From contig NZ_CP076538.1 in the NCBI RefSeq assembly GCF_018885265.1, forward strand, positions 6,484,001-6,548,000: DNA of 64,000 nt, written 5' to 3'. This DNA is from Amycolatopsis aidingensis (lineage in GTDB: Bacteria; Actinomycetota; Actinomycetes; Mycobacteriales; Pseudonocardiaceae). How positions within the stretch are numbered: position 1 is the first letter of the stretch; the number at the start of each line of letters is the position of its first letter. The notes below the pieces were generated by a model, which did not search any database, was not told the origin of the DNA, and was given only the letters and a program-made list of their open reading frames with translations. The translations under genes were made by a program, and so were the position numbers. Shown here piece by piece: positions 29,240-36,846 of this stretch.

Positions 29240-30736
29240 ATGGGCAAAGACCTGCTGTCGGATCCGTTCAAGCCACGCGATCGGGGAAAGTACCGGCGCA
29301 AGGTGCAGCGCTGCCTGGACACCCTGGCGCGCATGCTGTCCGACGGCAGTTTTTCCTTTCCCCGCAAACACATCGGGTTCGAACTCGAACTCAACCTTGT
29401 GGACGACACCATGCGCCCCGCGATGAGCAACGCCGCGGTGCTGGAGGCGCTGGACGACCCCTCGTTCACCACCGAGCTGAGCCAGCACAACCTGGAGCTG
29501 AACGTCCCGCCCCGCCCGCTGGCAGGTGATTCGGCGCTGCGGCTGGAGGAGGAGCTGCGGGAGTACCTGGACGCGGCCGCGGGCAAGGCACAGACGGCGG
29601 GGGCCTCGGTGGCGATGATCGGTATCCTGCCCACCCTCGCCAGGGAACATTTCGACCAGAAATGGTTGACCAACAATGCCAGATACTCGTTACTGAACGA
29701 CGAAATCTTCGCGGCGCGGGGCGAGCGGACCGTGCTCTCCATGGAAGGAGCGGGACTCGCCGGTCAGCAACCCGAACGGCTGCGCAGTTTCGCCGAGTCG
29801 ATTCTGCCCGAGGCCGCGTGCACCTCGATGCAGTTGCATCTGCAGGTGGCACCGGAGGAGTTCGCCGCACACTGGAACGCTGCCCAATGCCTCGCCGGTA
29901 TCCAGATCGCGCTCGGCGCCAACTCACCGTTCCTGCTCGGCAAGGCGCTGTGGCACGAGACCAGGATCCCGCTGTTCCTGCAGGCCACCGACACCCGGCC
30001 GGAGGAGCTGAAGAACCAGGGCGTGCGGCCGAGGGTGTGGTTCGGCGAGCGCTGGATCACCTCGATCTTCGACCTGTTCGAGGAGAACGTCCGCTACTTC
30101 CCCGGTCTGCTGCCGGAAACCGACTCCGAGGACCCGATCGAGGCGCTGGAGTCCGGGCAGGCCCCGAAGCTGACCGAGCTGCGCTTGCACAACGGCACAG
30201 TCTGGCGCTGGAACCGGCCGGTGTACGACGTGGTGGACGGCAAGCCACACCTGCGGGTGGAGAACCGGGTACTGCCTGCCGGGCCGACCGTACTGGACAT
30301 GGTGGCGAACGCAGCCTTCTTCTACGGCGCCCAGCGGGCGCTGGCCGAGTCCGAGCGTCCGGTGTGGACACAGATGTCCTTCCAGGCCGCGGAGGAGAAC
30401 CTGTACGCGGGGGCACGCAACGGGTTCGACGCCCAGCTGTACTGGCCGGGCATCGGCTGGATCCCGCCGGACGAGCTGGCCCTGCGCGTGCTGCTACCGC
30501 TGGCCTACGAGGGACTACGGCGGTCGGAGGTTTCCGAGCAGGCCAGTGCCCGCTACCTCGGGGTGATCGAGCAGCGCTGCCTCGCCAAGCGCACCGGGGC
30601 GACCTGGCAGCGGGAGGCGGTGGCACGGGCGCAGGAACGCGGCATCGACCGGGACACCGCGCTGGCCGGGATGCTGGCCCGCTACCTGGAGCTGTCCCGC
30701 TCGGAGCGGCCGGTGCACGAGTGGCCGGTGGAGTGA
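29240..30736 (+). CDS. GCS2-type glutamate-cysteine ligase family protein
   Basis: 498 residues. The N-terminal block HIGFELELNLVDD...RPAMSN carries the Glu-rich ATP/metal-binding strand of the gamma-GCS fold. LNVPPRPLAGD, LHLQVAPEEFAAHWNAAQ and GVRPRVWFGERW follow, all conserved in the actinobacterial group of this family. The ATG at 29240 has GGGG upstream. It is followed 40 bp later by a TetR gene. Members are distinct from EgtA and MshC; the amino acid pair ligated is not established. Confidence 0.78.
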   Translation: MGKDLLSDPFKPRDRGKYRRKVQRCLDTLARMLSDGSFSFPRKHIGFELELNLVDDTMRPAMSNAAVLEALDDPSFTTELSQHNLELNVPPRPLAGDSALRLEEELREYLDAAAGKAQTAGASVAMIGILPTLAREHFDQKWLTNNARYSLLNDEIFAARGERTVLSMEGAGLAGQQPERLRSFAESILPEAACTSMQLHLQVAPEEFAAHWNAAQCLAGIQIALGANSPFLLGKALWHETRIPLFLQATDTRPEELKNQGVRPRVWFGERWITSIFDLFEENVRYFPGLLPETDSEDPIEALESGQAPKLTELRLHNGTVWRWNRPVYDVVDGKPHLRVENRVLPAGPTVLDMVANAAFFYGAQRALAESERPVWTQMSFQAAEENLYAGARNGFDAQLYWPGIGWIPPDELALRVLLPLAYEGLRRSEVSEQASARYLGVIEQRCLAKRTGATWQREAVARAQERGIDRDTALAGMLARYLELSRSERPVHEWPVE

Positions 30737-30776
30737 GAACCTGGACCCCTGCTGTTCCCAGTGGGAGGTCCCGCGC

Positions 30777-31394
30777 ATGCCAAAGATCATCGGAGGTTCC
30801 CTCGCCGCACACCGCGAGCAGGTGCGGGCCAGGGTGTTCGAGGCGCTGCGCAACCAGCTCTACGAGCGTGGCTTCGACGCGATCACGCTGTCCGGGGTGG
30901 CCGCCGAGGCCAAGCTGGGCCGGACCGCGATGTACAACCACTTCCCGGACAAGGAGCACCTACTGGTCGCCTTCGTCGAGGACGAGGCGACCCGCTACGT
31001 GGCCAAGCTGACCGAGGCGGTCGCGGCCGTGCCGGACCCGATCGGCAAGCTCGAGGCCTTCGCCCGGCTCCAGCTGCGCGCCCTCGCCGACTACCACCTG
31101 CCGCCGGGCAGCACGCTCGCCGCCACGCTGGCCCCGAGTGCCTACCGGAGGGTGGCGGCGCATGCGGACCCGATCACCGAGCAGCTGCGCGAGATCGTCA
31201 CCACCGGGGTGCGGCAGGGCTGCATCCCCGAGGAGGACCCTGACCTGCTGGTTCCCATGATCAGCTCGGCCCTGGCCAGCCGCGAGGTGGTGGACGTGCC
31301 ACCCGAACAGCTGGACAGGGCGATCGACGGCGCGGTGCGGTTCGTGCTGCGCGCGGTCGGCGCGAAACCCCGGCCGGACGCAAATTTAGGGTAG
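30777..31394 (+). CDS. TetR-family regulator
   Basis: 205 residues. HTH: RARVFEALRNQLYERGFDAITLSGVAAEAKLGRTAMYNHFPDKEHLLVAF. The ATG at 30777 has GGGAGG upstream. It lies 40 bp after the GCS2 gene and could be cotranscribed with it. Its stop codon overlaps the IdeR-like box serving heme oxygenase. The ligand domain is not assigned. Confidence 0.83.
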   Translation: MPKIIGGSLAAHREQVRARVFEALRNQLYERGFDAITLSGVAAEAKLGRTAMYNHFPDKEHLLVAFVEDEATRYVAKLTEAVAAVPDPIGKLEAFARLQLRALADYHLPPGSTLAATLAPSAYRRVAAHADPITEQLREIVTTGVRQGCIPEEDPDLLVPMISSALASREVVDVPPEQLDRAIDGAVRFVLRAVGAKPRPDANLG

Positions 31395-31404
31395 CCTAAC
31401 TGCG
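31386..31404. promoter_or_regulatory. IdeR/DtxR-like iron box upstream of heme oxygenase
   Basis: TTAGGGTAGCCTAACTGCG matches the iron-box consensus (TTAGGTTAGSCTAACCTAA) in about 14 of 19 positions. It overlaps the stop of the TetR gene and lies 54 bp before the heme oxygenase ATG, so iron-replete repression of heme oxygenase is likely. Regulation itself is inferred. Confidence 0.65.
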
Positions 31405-31457
31405 AGATCTGCCGTACCCTCTTTCTGACAGGTTGTCATATCGACGGAGGGTGTCCC

Positions 31458-32147
31458 ATGGCAGCACCGACGGCAGCAACCTCGGCGAACCTCGATGAGT
31501 CCGTGCCCTTCGCCCGCACCCTGCACGACTCCATTCGCGAGGTGCACGACCGCGCGCACCACTCCGCCTATATGGACGCACTGCTGGACGGCAGGCTGAG
31601 CCTGGATGACTACGCCCAGCTCGCGGCGCAGTACTACTTCATCTACCAGGCACTGGAGCAGGCCAGCGACGCCATGATCGGCGATCCGGTCGGCGGGCCG
31701 TTCGTGATCGACGAGTTGCGGCGGATGCCCGCGCTGCGCGCCGATCTGGAGTTCCTGCTCGGGCCGGACTGGGCTGAGCGGGTACGACCGGTCGAGTCCA
31801 CGACCGCCTACGTGCGGCGGCTGCACGCGGTGGCCTTCGACTGGCCGGGCGGTTACGTCGCCCACCACTACACCCGGTACCTCGGCGACCTCGCGGGTGG
31901 CCAGGTGGTGCACTCGCTGCTGCGCAAGACCTACGGCGTGCAGGGCCCTGGCGCGCTGTTCTACGACTTCAGCACCCTTGGCAGCCCGAGCGCGTTCCGC
32001 ACCCGCTATCGCGGACTGCTGAACACCGCGGGCTGGGACGCGGCCGAGCGGGAACGCATCATCGCGGAGACCCTGACCGCCTTCGAGCTGAACATCGACG
32101 TCCTCACGGACCTCGCGGAGACTGTGGTTCCGGCAACATCGCGTTGA
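31458..32147 (+). CDS. Heme oxygenase (biliverdin-producing, HmuO-like)
   Basis: 229 residues. Opens heme to biliverdin, CO and Fe2+. Proximal His is H30 in IREVHDRAHHSAYM, aligned with HmuO His20. The distal helix is YLGDLAGGQVVHSL with the flexible Gly-rich kink. The product would release iron from acquired heme. The start is ATG 31458 with GGAGG upstream. An iron box lies 54 bp upstream. No heme uptake genes are adjacent. Confidence 0.9.
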   Translation: MAAPTAATSANLDESVPFARTLHDSIREVHDRAHHSAYMDALLDGRLSLDDYAQLAAQYYFIYQALEQASDAMIGDPVGGPFVIDELRRMPALRADLEFLLGPDWAERVRPVESTTAYVRRLHAVAFDWPGGYVAHHYTRYLGDLAGGQVVHSLLRKTYGVQGPGALFYDFSTLGSPSAFRTRYRGLLNTAGWDAAERERIIAETLTAFELNIDVLTDLAETVVPATSR

Positions 32148-32321
32148 CCTCAACCAAACTCGAACCTGCAGGCTACACAGGGAAGCAGGGGCCCGTTTTT
32201 CGGGCGGCCACAGCGAATTCTTCGCCGTGCCGAAACGTGTCCCCGGTTCGCCGGGCCACACCGCTGCTACTAGGTTTGGGTAAGGCAACAGACTTTGTGT
32301 CGAAACTAAAGAGGAGGGCTG

Positions 32322-32945
32322 ATGGCCCGGTACGAGCTTCCGGATCTCGACTACGACTACGGCGCCCTGGCTCCGCACATTTCCGGCGAGATCAACGAGC
32401 TGCACCACAGCAAGCACCACGCGACCTACGTCAAGGGTGCCAACGACACGCTCGAGAAGCTTGCCGCCGCCCGTGAGGCCGAGGACTTCGGCTCGATCGT
32501 CGGGCTGGAGACCACCCTGGCGTTCAACCTCGCCGGGCACGCCAACCACGTTGTGTGGTGGAAGATCCTGTCCCCCAACGGCGGTGACAAGCCGACCGGC
32601 GAGCTCGCGGCCGCGATCGACGACGCCTTCGGCTCGTTCGACAAGTTCAAGGCACAGTTCACCGCGGTGTGCACCACGATCCAGGGCAACGGCTGGGGCG
32701 CGCTGTCCTGGGACCCGATCGGCAAGACGCTGATCACCCAGCAGCTGCGCGACCACCACAACAACCTGGTGCTGCCGACCCAGCCGATCCTGCTGGTGGA
32801 CGTCTGGGAGCACGCGTTCTACCTGGACTACAAGAACGTGAAGCCGGACTACGTCAAGGCGCTGTGGAACGTCTTCAACTGGGAGGAGATCGGCAAGCGG
32901 TTCGACAACGCCCGCAACGGCGGCAACGGTCTGCTGCTGAGCTGA
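32322..32945 (+). CDS. sodA: Fe/Mn superoxide dismutase
   Basis: 207 residues, no signal peptide. Metal ligands by alignment are H28 ([14 protein letters not shown]), H76 (HANHVVWW), D160 and H164 ([14 protein letters not shown]). H145 in LRDHHNN occupies the position seen in iron-type mycobacterial SodA. The RBS AGAGGAGG precedes the ATG. Whether it is exported without a signal, as in M. tuberculosis, is unknown. It ends in a strong terminator. Confidence 0.93.
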   Translation: MARYELPDLDYDYGALAPHISGEINELHHSKHHATYVKGANDTLEKLAAAREAEDFGSIVGLETTLAFNLAGHANHVVWWKILSPNGGDKPTGELAAAIDDAFGSFDKFKAQFTAVCTTIQGNGWGALSWDPIGKTLITQQLRDHHNNLVLPTQPILLVDVWEHAFYLDYKNVKPDYVKALWNVFNWEEIGKRFDNARNGGNGLLLS

Positions 32946-32964
32946 GCACCACGAACCCCCGGAC

Positions 32965-32995
32965 GGGGCTCTTCCCTTGGGAAGGGCCCCGTTTT
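32965..32995 (+). terminator. Rho-independent terminator after sodA
   Basis: GGGGC (32965-32969) pairs with GCCCC (32986-32990), with an inner TTCCC/GGGAA stem, followed by a T-run at 32992-32995. It lies 20 bp after the sodA stop. Confidence 0.85.
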
Positions 32996-33016
32996 CGTAT
33001 CCCCCGGCACACGTGA

Positions 33017-33056
33017 ACGGGGCCCCGCCGCCGGTCTCCCGGCCGCGGGGCCCCGT
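33017..33056. terminator. Second hairpin in the sodA-MFS convergent region
   Basis: A perfect 12-bp inverted repeat, ACGGGGCCCCGC (33017-33028) and GCGGGGCCCCGT (33045-33056) with a 16-nt loop. It would terminate readthrough from both directions. Confidence 0.6.
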
Positions 33057-33101
33057 CCGTTCCCGAACTGACTGCCGCTCCCACCACGAAGCGGACAAGA
33101 A

Positions 33102-33120
33102 TGAGGTTAGCCTAACCTGA
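33102..33120. promoter_or_regulatory. Orphan IdeR/DtxR-like iron box
   Basis: TGAGGTTAGCCTAACCTGA matches the iron-box consensus at 16-17 of 19 positions, better than the heme oxygenase box. It lies 50 bp past the stop side of the MFS gene and beyond the sodA terminators, with no gene start within reach on either strand. Confidence 0.6.
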
Positions 33121-33171
33121 ATCGCGGAAGCAAGGGTTTGGCAGCAGGCAATGTGATCTCACCCGATCGAG

Positions 33172-34464
33172 TTACTGAGTCCGGCGGGTCCGTACCAGCA
33201 GGGCCGCGCAGATCACCGCGGCCAGCACCGAGACGGCCCCGCCGATGAAGAACGGGGAGCGGCCACCGAAGGTATCCGCCATCCAGCCGGTCAGTGGGCC
33301 GCCGATCGGGTTGCCGCCGACCAGCACCAGCACGTACAGCCCCATCACCCGGCCGCGCATCTCCGGGCTCACCGAGGTCTGCACCAGGGCGTTGGCGGTG
33401 TTCAGGAAGGTGATGGTGGCGAAACCCAACGGCACGAGGGCCAACCCGAACGCGAGATAGGTCGGCATGAACGCGGTGCCGAACTCGATGGCGCCGAGCG
33501 CGCAGGCGGACATCAGCAGCAGGCGCAGCCGGGGACGGCCGCGGGAGCCACGCCGTGCCGACAGCAGCGCACCGGTGAAGGTGCCCACCGCGAGCAGGGT
33601 GGACAGCAGCCCGTAGCCGTCGGCCTTGGTGCCGAACACCCTGGCGGCCACGATCGCCAGCGAGGTGAAGAAGGTGATCCCGAAGGTGCTGACGAAGAAC
33701 ATCAGCAGCATCAGGATGCTCAGGTCGGCCCGGCCGCGCACGTAGCGCAGGCCCTCCCGTAGCTGGCCCTTGCCGCGGCCGAGCGCGGGGACGCGGAACA
33801 GCTTCGCCGGATCCATCATGGCCAGCCCGGCGATCACCGCGAGGGTGCTGGCGGCGTTGGCGAGGAACAGCCAGCCGGTACCCACCCAGATGATCACGTA
33901 TCCGGCCACGGCGGGTCCGACGATCCTGGCCATGTTGAAGATCGAGGAGTTCAGCGCGACGGCATTGGCCACCTGTTCCTTGCCGACCATCTCCGCAACG
34001 AAGGACTGCCGGGTGGGCACCTCGAGGGCGGCGAGGCAGCCGAGCACGAAGCACAGCACGTACACCTGCGGGAGGGTGACCAGGCCGGTCACCTCGAGCA
34101 GCCCGAGCACCACGGCCTGCACCCCGGTGCCGGCCTGGATGGTGATGAGCAGCTTGCGCTTGTCCACCCGGTCGGCGAGCACCCCGCCCCACAGCGACAG
34201 CAGCAGGATCGGGGTGAACTGCAGCGCGACGGCCACGCCGAGGGCGATCGGGTCGTTCCCGCTGAGGGTGAGCACCAGCCAGTCCTGGGCGATGCGCTGC
34301 ATCCAGGTGCCGATGTTGGAGATCACCTGGCCGGTGAAGAACAACCGGTAGTTGCGCACCCGAAGCGAGGAGAAGGTGCCCCGTGGCCGCCGGGAATCCG
34401 GAGCCGGTTCCCGGGTAGCGGCTATTCCTGGATCGGCCTGTGCGCTACCCGGTGTACTCGGCAT
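33172..34464 (-). CDS. MFS transporter, MFS_3 family
   Basis: About 430 residues, 12 TM predicted. The family motif LLSLWGGVLADRVDKRKLL lies between TM2 and TM3, and SVSPEMRGRVMGLYVLV in the second half. Start: ATG 34464 (MPSTPGSAQADPG), 8 bp after the marR stop; an earlier in-frame start at 34509 would overlap marR. Being the second gene of a marR operon, it is probably a drug or metabolite exporter under that regulator. Confidence 0.82.
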   Translation of the reverse strand: MPSTPGSAQADPGIAATREPAPDSRRPRGTFSSLRVRNYRLFFTGQVISNIGTWMQRIAQDWLVLTLSGNDPIALGVAVALQFTPILLLSLWGGVLADRVDKRKLLITIQAGTGVQAVVLGLLEVTGLVTLPQVYVLCFVLGCLAALEVPTRQSFVAEMVGKEQVANAVALNSSIFNMARIVGPAVAGYVIIWVGTGWLFLANAASTLAVIAGLAMMDPAKLFRVPALGRGKGQLREGLRYVRGRADLSILMLLMFFVSTFGITFFTSLAIVAARVFGTKADGYGLLSTLLAVGTFTGALLSARRGSRGRPRLRLLLMSACALGAIEFGTAFMPTYLAFGLALVPLGFATITFLNTANALVQTSVSPEMRGRVMGLYVLVLVGGNPIGGPLTGWMADTFGGRSPFFIGGAVSVLAAVICAALLVRTRRTQ

Positions 34465-34471
34465 CTGGGGG

Positions 34472-34903
34472 TTACTGCTCCGCCATTCTGTCGATGATCT
34501 CCGCCGCATCGGCGAGCACGGCGCGTTCGGTGTCGCTCAGCTTGGTGAGCTGCTCGTCCAGCCAGGCCTCGCGGGCCGAGATGGTGTCGTGCACATAGGC
34601 GAGTCCCCGCTCGGACAGCGCGACGATCGCCTGCCTGCCATCGGTCGGATGGGCGTTGCGCTCGACGTAGCCCAGGCCCTCCAGCGCACCGATCACCCTG
34701 GTCATCGAGGGTGGCCGGACCCCTTCCTTGGCCGCCAGCTGCCCCGGGGTCAGCGCCCCGCATTTGTGCAGCGTGGACAGGGCCGACAGCTGGGTGAGCG
34801 AGACGTCCTCGTCCGTGCGCTGCGCCCGTAACCTGCGGTTGAGGCGTACCACGGCCAGCCGCAGGCGGCTGGCCAGCGATCGCTCGGGTACGCAGTCCGA
34901 CAT
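34472..34903 (-). CDS. MarR-family regulator
   Basis: 143 residues. wHTH: LTQLSALSTLHKCGALTPGQLAAKEGVRPPSMTRVIGALEGLGYVERNAHPTDGRQ, a classic MarR recognition helix and wing (DGRQ). ATG at 34903. It is followed 8 bp later by an MFS gene. Positional counterpart of mycobacterial Rv0880. The region just upstream (TATGCTAACGATATG) is AT-rich and may hold the promoter. Confidence 0.87.
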   Translation of the reverse strand: MSDCVPERSLASRLRLAVVRLNRRLRAQRTDEDVSLTQLSALSTLHKCGALTPGQLAAKEGVRPPSMTRVIGALEGLGYVERNAHPTDGRQAIVALSERGLAYVHDTISAREAWLDEQLTKLSDTERAVLADAAEIIDRMAEQ

Positions 34904-34968
34904 ATCGTTAGCATACCTTACGATCTGTTCCTCGTCCGGGTGAATCTCACCACCCGCCGTCCGGTCGC

Positions 34969-36414
34969 TCAGCCGAGCGCGGCCTCGATCGGCCCGATGC
35001 CGAAGTAGACCACGAAGGCCGCCGCCACGATCCACAGCAGCGGGTGCACCTCGCGTGCCTTGCCGGTGGCCGCGCGCAGCAGCACGAAGCTGACGAAGCC
35101 CGCACCGATCCCGTTGGCGATGGAGAAGGTGAACGGCATGATCACGATGGTCAGGAACGCGGGGAAGGCCAGCGAGAAGTCCCGGAAGTCGATCTCCGTT
35201 ACCTGGCGGATCATCAACGCGCCGACCACCACCAGCGCGGGCGCGGCCGCCTCGATCGGCACCACCTCGTACAGCGGGGTGAGGAACATCGCGGCAAGGA
35301 ACAGCAGGCCGGTGACCAGGTTGGCGAGCCCGGTGCGGGCGCCCTCGGCGATGCCGGCCGCGGACTCCACGTACACCGTGTTCGAGCTGGCCGAGGCCGC
35401 GCCGCCTGCCACCGCGCCGAGGCCGTCCACGAACAGCGCCTTGCCCACCTTCGGCAGCTTCCCGTCCCTGCCGATCAGGTTCGCCTCCTTGCCGAGGCCG
35501 GTCATGGTGCCGATGGTGTCGAAGAAGTCGGTGAGCACCAGGGTGAACACCAGCAGCGCCGCGGTGATCGCGGGCACCTGCACCCAGGCGTCGAAGGACA
35601 CCTCGCCCACCAGGGAAAGGTCCGGGACGCTCACGATGTCCTCGGGCAAGGCGGGGTAGGCGAGGTTCCACCCCTTGGGGTTCACGCCCTGCGAGGGTCC
35701 GGCCTTGACGATCGCCTCCACCACGATGGACAGCACCGTCCCGGCGAGCACGCCGAGCAGGATCGCGCCCTTCACGTTCCGCGCCACCAGGATGCCGGTG
35801 ATGATCAGCCCGACCACGAACACCGCGGTGGGCCAGGAGGCGATCGAGCCGTCGATGCCGAGCCCCACCGGGACCGTGGTGTCCGCCGCGTCCGGGAGCC
35901 TGCGCACGAAACCGGCGTCGACCAGTCCGATCAGGCAGATGAACAGGCCGATGCCCACCGCGATGGCCGCCTTGAGCTGCGGCGGGACCGCGTTGAACAC
36001 CATCGTGCGCACGCCGGTGACCACCAGCAGCAGCACCACCAGGCCGTTCACCAGCACCAGGCCCATCGCCGCGGGCCAGCTCATCTGCGGCGCGATGGTG
36101 ACCGCGACCAGTGCGTTGATGCCGAGCCCCGCGGCCAGCGCGAACGGGTAGTTGGCGACGAGGCCGAACAGGATGGTCAGCACCCCGGCGACCAGCGCGG
36201 TCACCGCGGCCACCTGGCTCACCGGCAGGATGTTGCCGAACGCGTCGGTCTTGGCCCCGGTGTCCTCGGCCGAGAAACTGCCGAGGATGAGCGGGTTCAG
36301 CACGATGATGTAGGCCATCGTGACGAAGGTGACCAGCCCGCCACGGATCTCCCTGCCGGGTGTGGAGCCCCGTTCGCTGATCTTGAAGAACCGGTCCAGA
36401 GTCGTCCGTGCCAT
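34969..36414 (-). CDS. NCS2-family purine (guanine/hypoxanthine) permease, AzgA-like
   Basis: 481 residues, about 12-14 TM. GLGINALVAVTIA (TM3) and FFDTIGTMTGLGKEANL (TM8 loop with conserved Asp) are AzgA/GhxP-type signature regions, with SASSNTVYVESAAGIAEGARTGLANLV in the substrate region. It imports purine bases with protons. Start ATG 36414 or GTG 36420. It is divergent from the DUF2530 gene. Confidence 0.88.
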   Translation of the reverse strand: MARTTLDRFFKISERGSTPGREIRGGLVTFVTMAYIIVLNPLILGSFSAEDTGAKTDAFGNILPVSQVAAVTALVAGVLTILFGLVANYPFALAAGLGINALVAVTIAPQMSWPAAMGLVLVNGLVVLLLVVTGVRTMVFNAVPPQLKAAIAVGIGLFICLIGLVDAGFVRRLPDAADTTVPVGLGIDGSIASWPTAVFVVGLIITGILVARNVKGAILLGVLAGTVLSIVVEAIVKAGPSQGVNPKGWNLAYPALPEDIVSVPDLSLVGEVSFDAWVQVPAITAALLVFTLVLTDFFDTIGTMTGLGKEANLIGRDGKLPKVGKALFVDGLGAVAGGAASASSNTVYVESAAGIAEGARTGLANLVTGLLFLAAMFLTPLYEVVPIEAAAPALVVVGALMIRQVTEIDFRDFSLAFPAFLTIVIMPFTFSIANGIGAGFVSFVLLRAATGKAREVHPLLWIVAAAFVVYFGIGPIEAALG

Positions 36415-36463
36415 CCTCACCTGCCGCGAGTGCGTGTTCGGTACCGCGGGTAGCCTTCCTCAG

Positions 36464-36736
36464 GTGCAGGAGCCGAGCAACGACGGGGGCGGCACCGGCG
36501 GGTTGCCCGCGCCACCCGAGCTGCCGAAACGGCTGCTCGAACTGCGGCCGGTGGTCGTGGTGGGCACCGGCCTGTGGCTGGCCGCATTCCTCGTCCTGCT
36601 GCTCACCGGCCAGGACGGGGTGTGGCTGTGGACCACGCTGGCCGGCTGGATACTCGGGGCCATCGGTTTCGGGATCATGGCCTGGCAGCGCGCCGCCGCC
36701 CGCCGCGGCACCCGGGGCGCCCAACGCGGCCTCTGA
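36464..36736 (+). CDS. DUF2530 small membrane protein
   Basis: 90 residues, two TM segments (VVVVGTGLWLAAFLVLLL and WTTLAGWILGAIGFGIMAW), with basic C-terminus RRGTRGAQRGL. The start is GTG 36464. The position next to the MarR and permease genes matches mycobacterial Rv0879c. Function unknown. Confidence 0.75.
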   Translation: MQEPSNDGGGTGGLPAPPELPKRLLELRPVVVVGTGLWLAAFLVLLLTGQDGVWLWTTLAGWILGAIGFGIMAWQRAAARRGTRGAQRGL

Positions 36737-36751
36737 CCCCCACCCGGAGGT

Positions 36752-36834
36752 GCCGTGAACGTGGCTTTCGCGACGTCAGATGTCCCAAAAGTGCCGTTCG
36801 CAACGGTAGACATCCTGATCGCCACGTTCAGGGC
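36752..36834. repeat. 83-bp palindromic dispersed repeat, copy B (intergenic)
   Basis: The same element as 17247-17329, same length, 73 of 83 identities. The inverted ends TGAACGTGGC (36756-36765) and GCCACGTTCA (36821-36830) are exact, extending to 13 of 14. It sits between the convergent ends of the DUF2530 and sacsin-like genes, where it could also act as a terminator. Confidence 0.85.
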
Positions 36835-36846
36835 GTTCGAGCTGGG

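Noticed and set aside
32875..33087. Small minus-strand frame next to the orphan iron box
   Set aside because: It spans two terminator hairpins and has Arg/Gly-rich, non-conserved translation; no support as an iron-regulated protein.
34472..36724. 750-codon open frame including MarR
   Set aside because: Only its last 143 codons are MarR; the rest lies opposite no coding signal of its own and in the wrong frame of the NCS2 permease.
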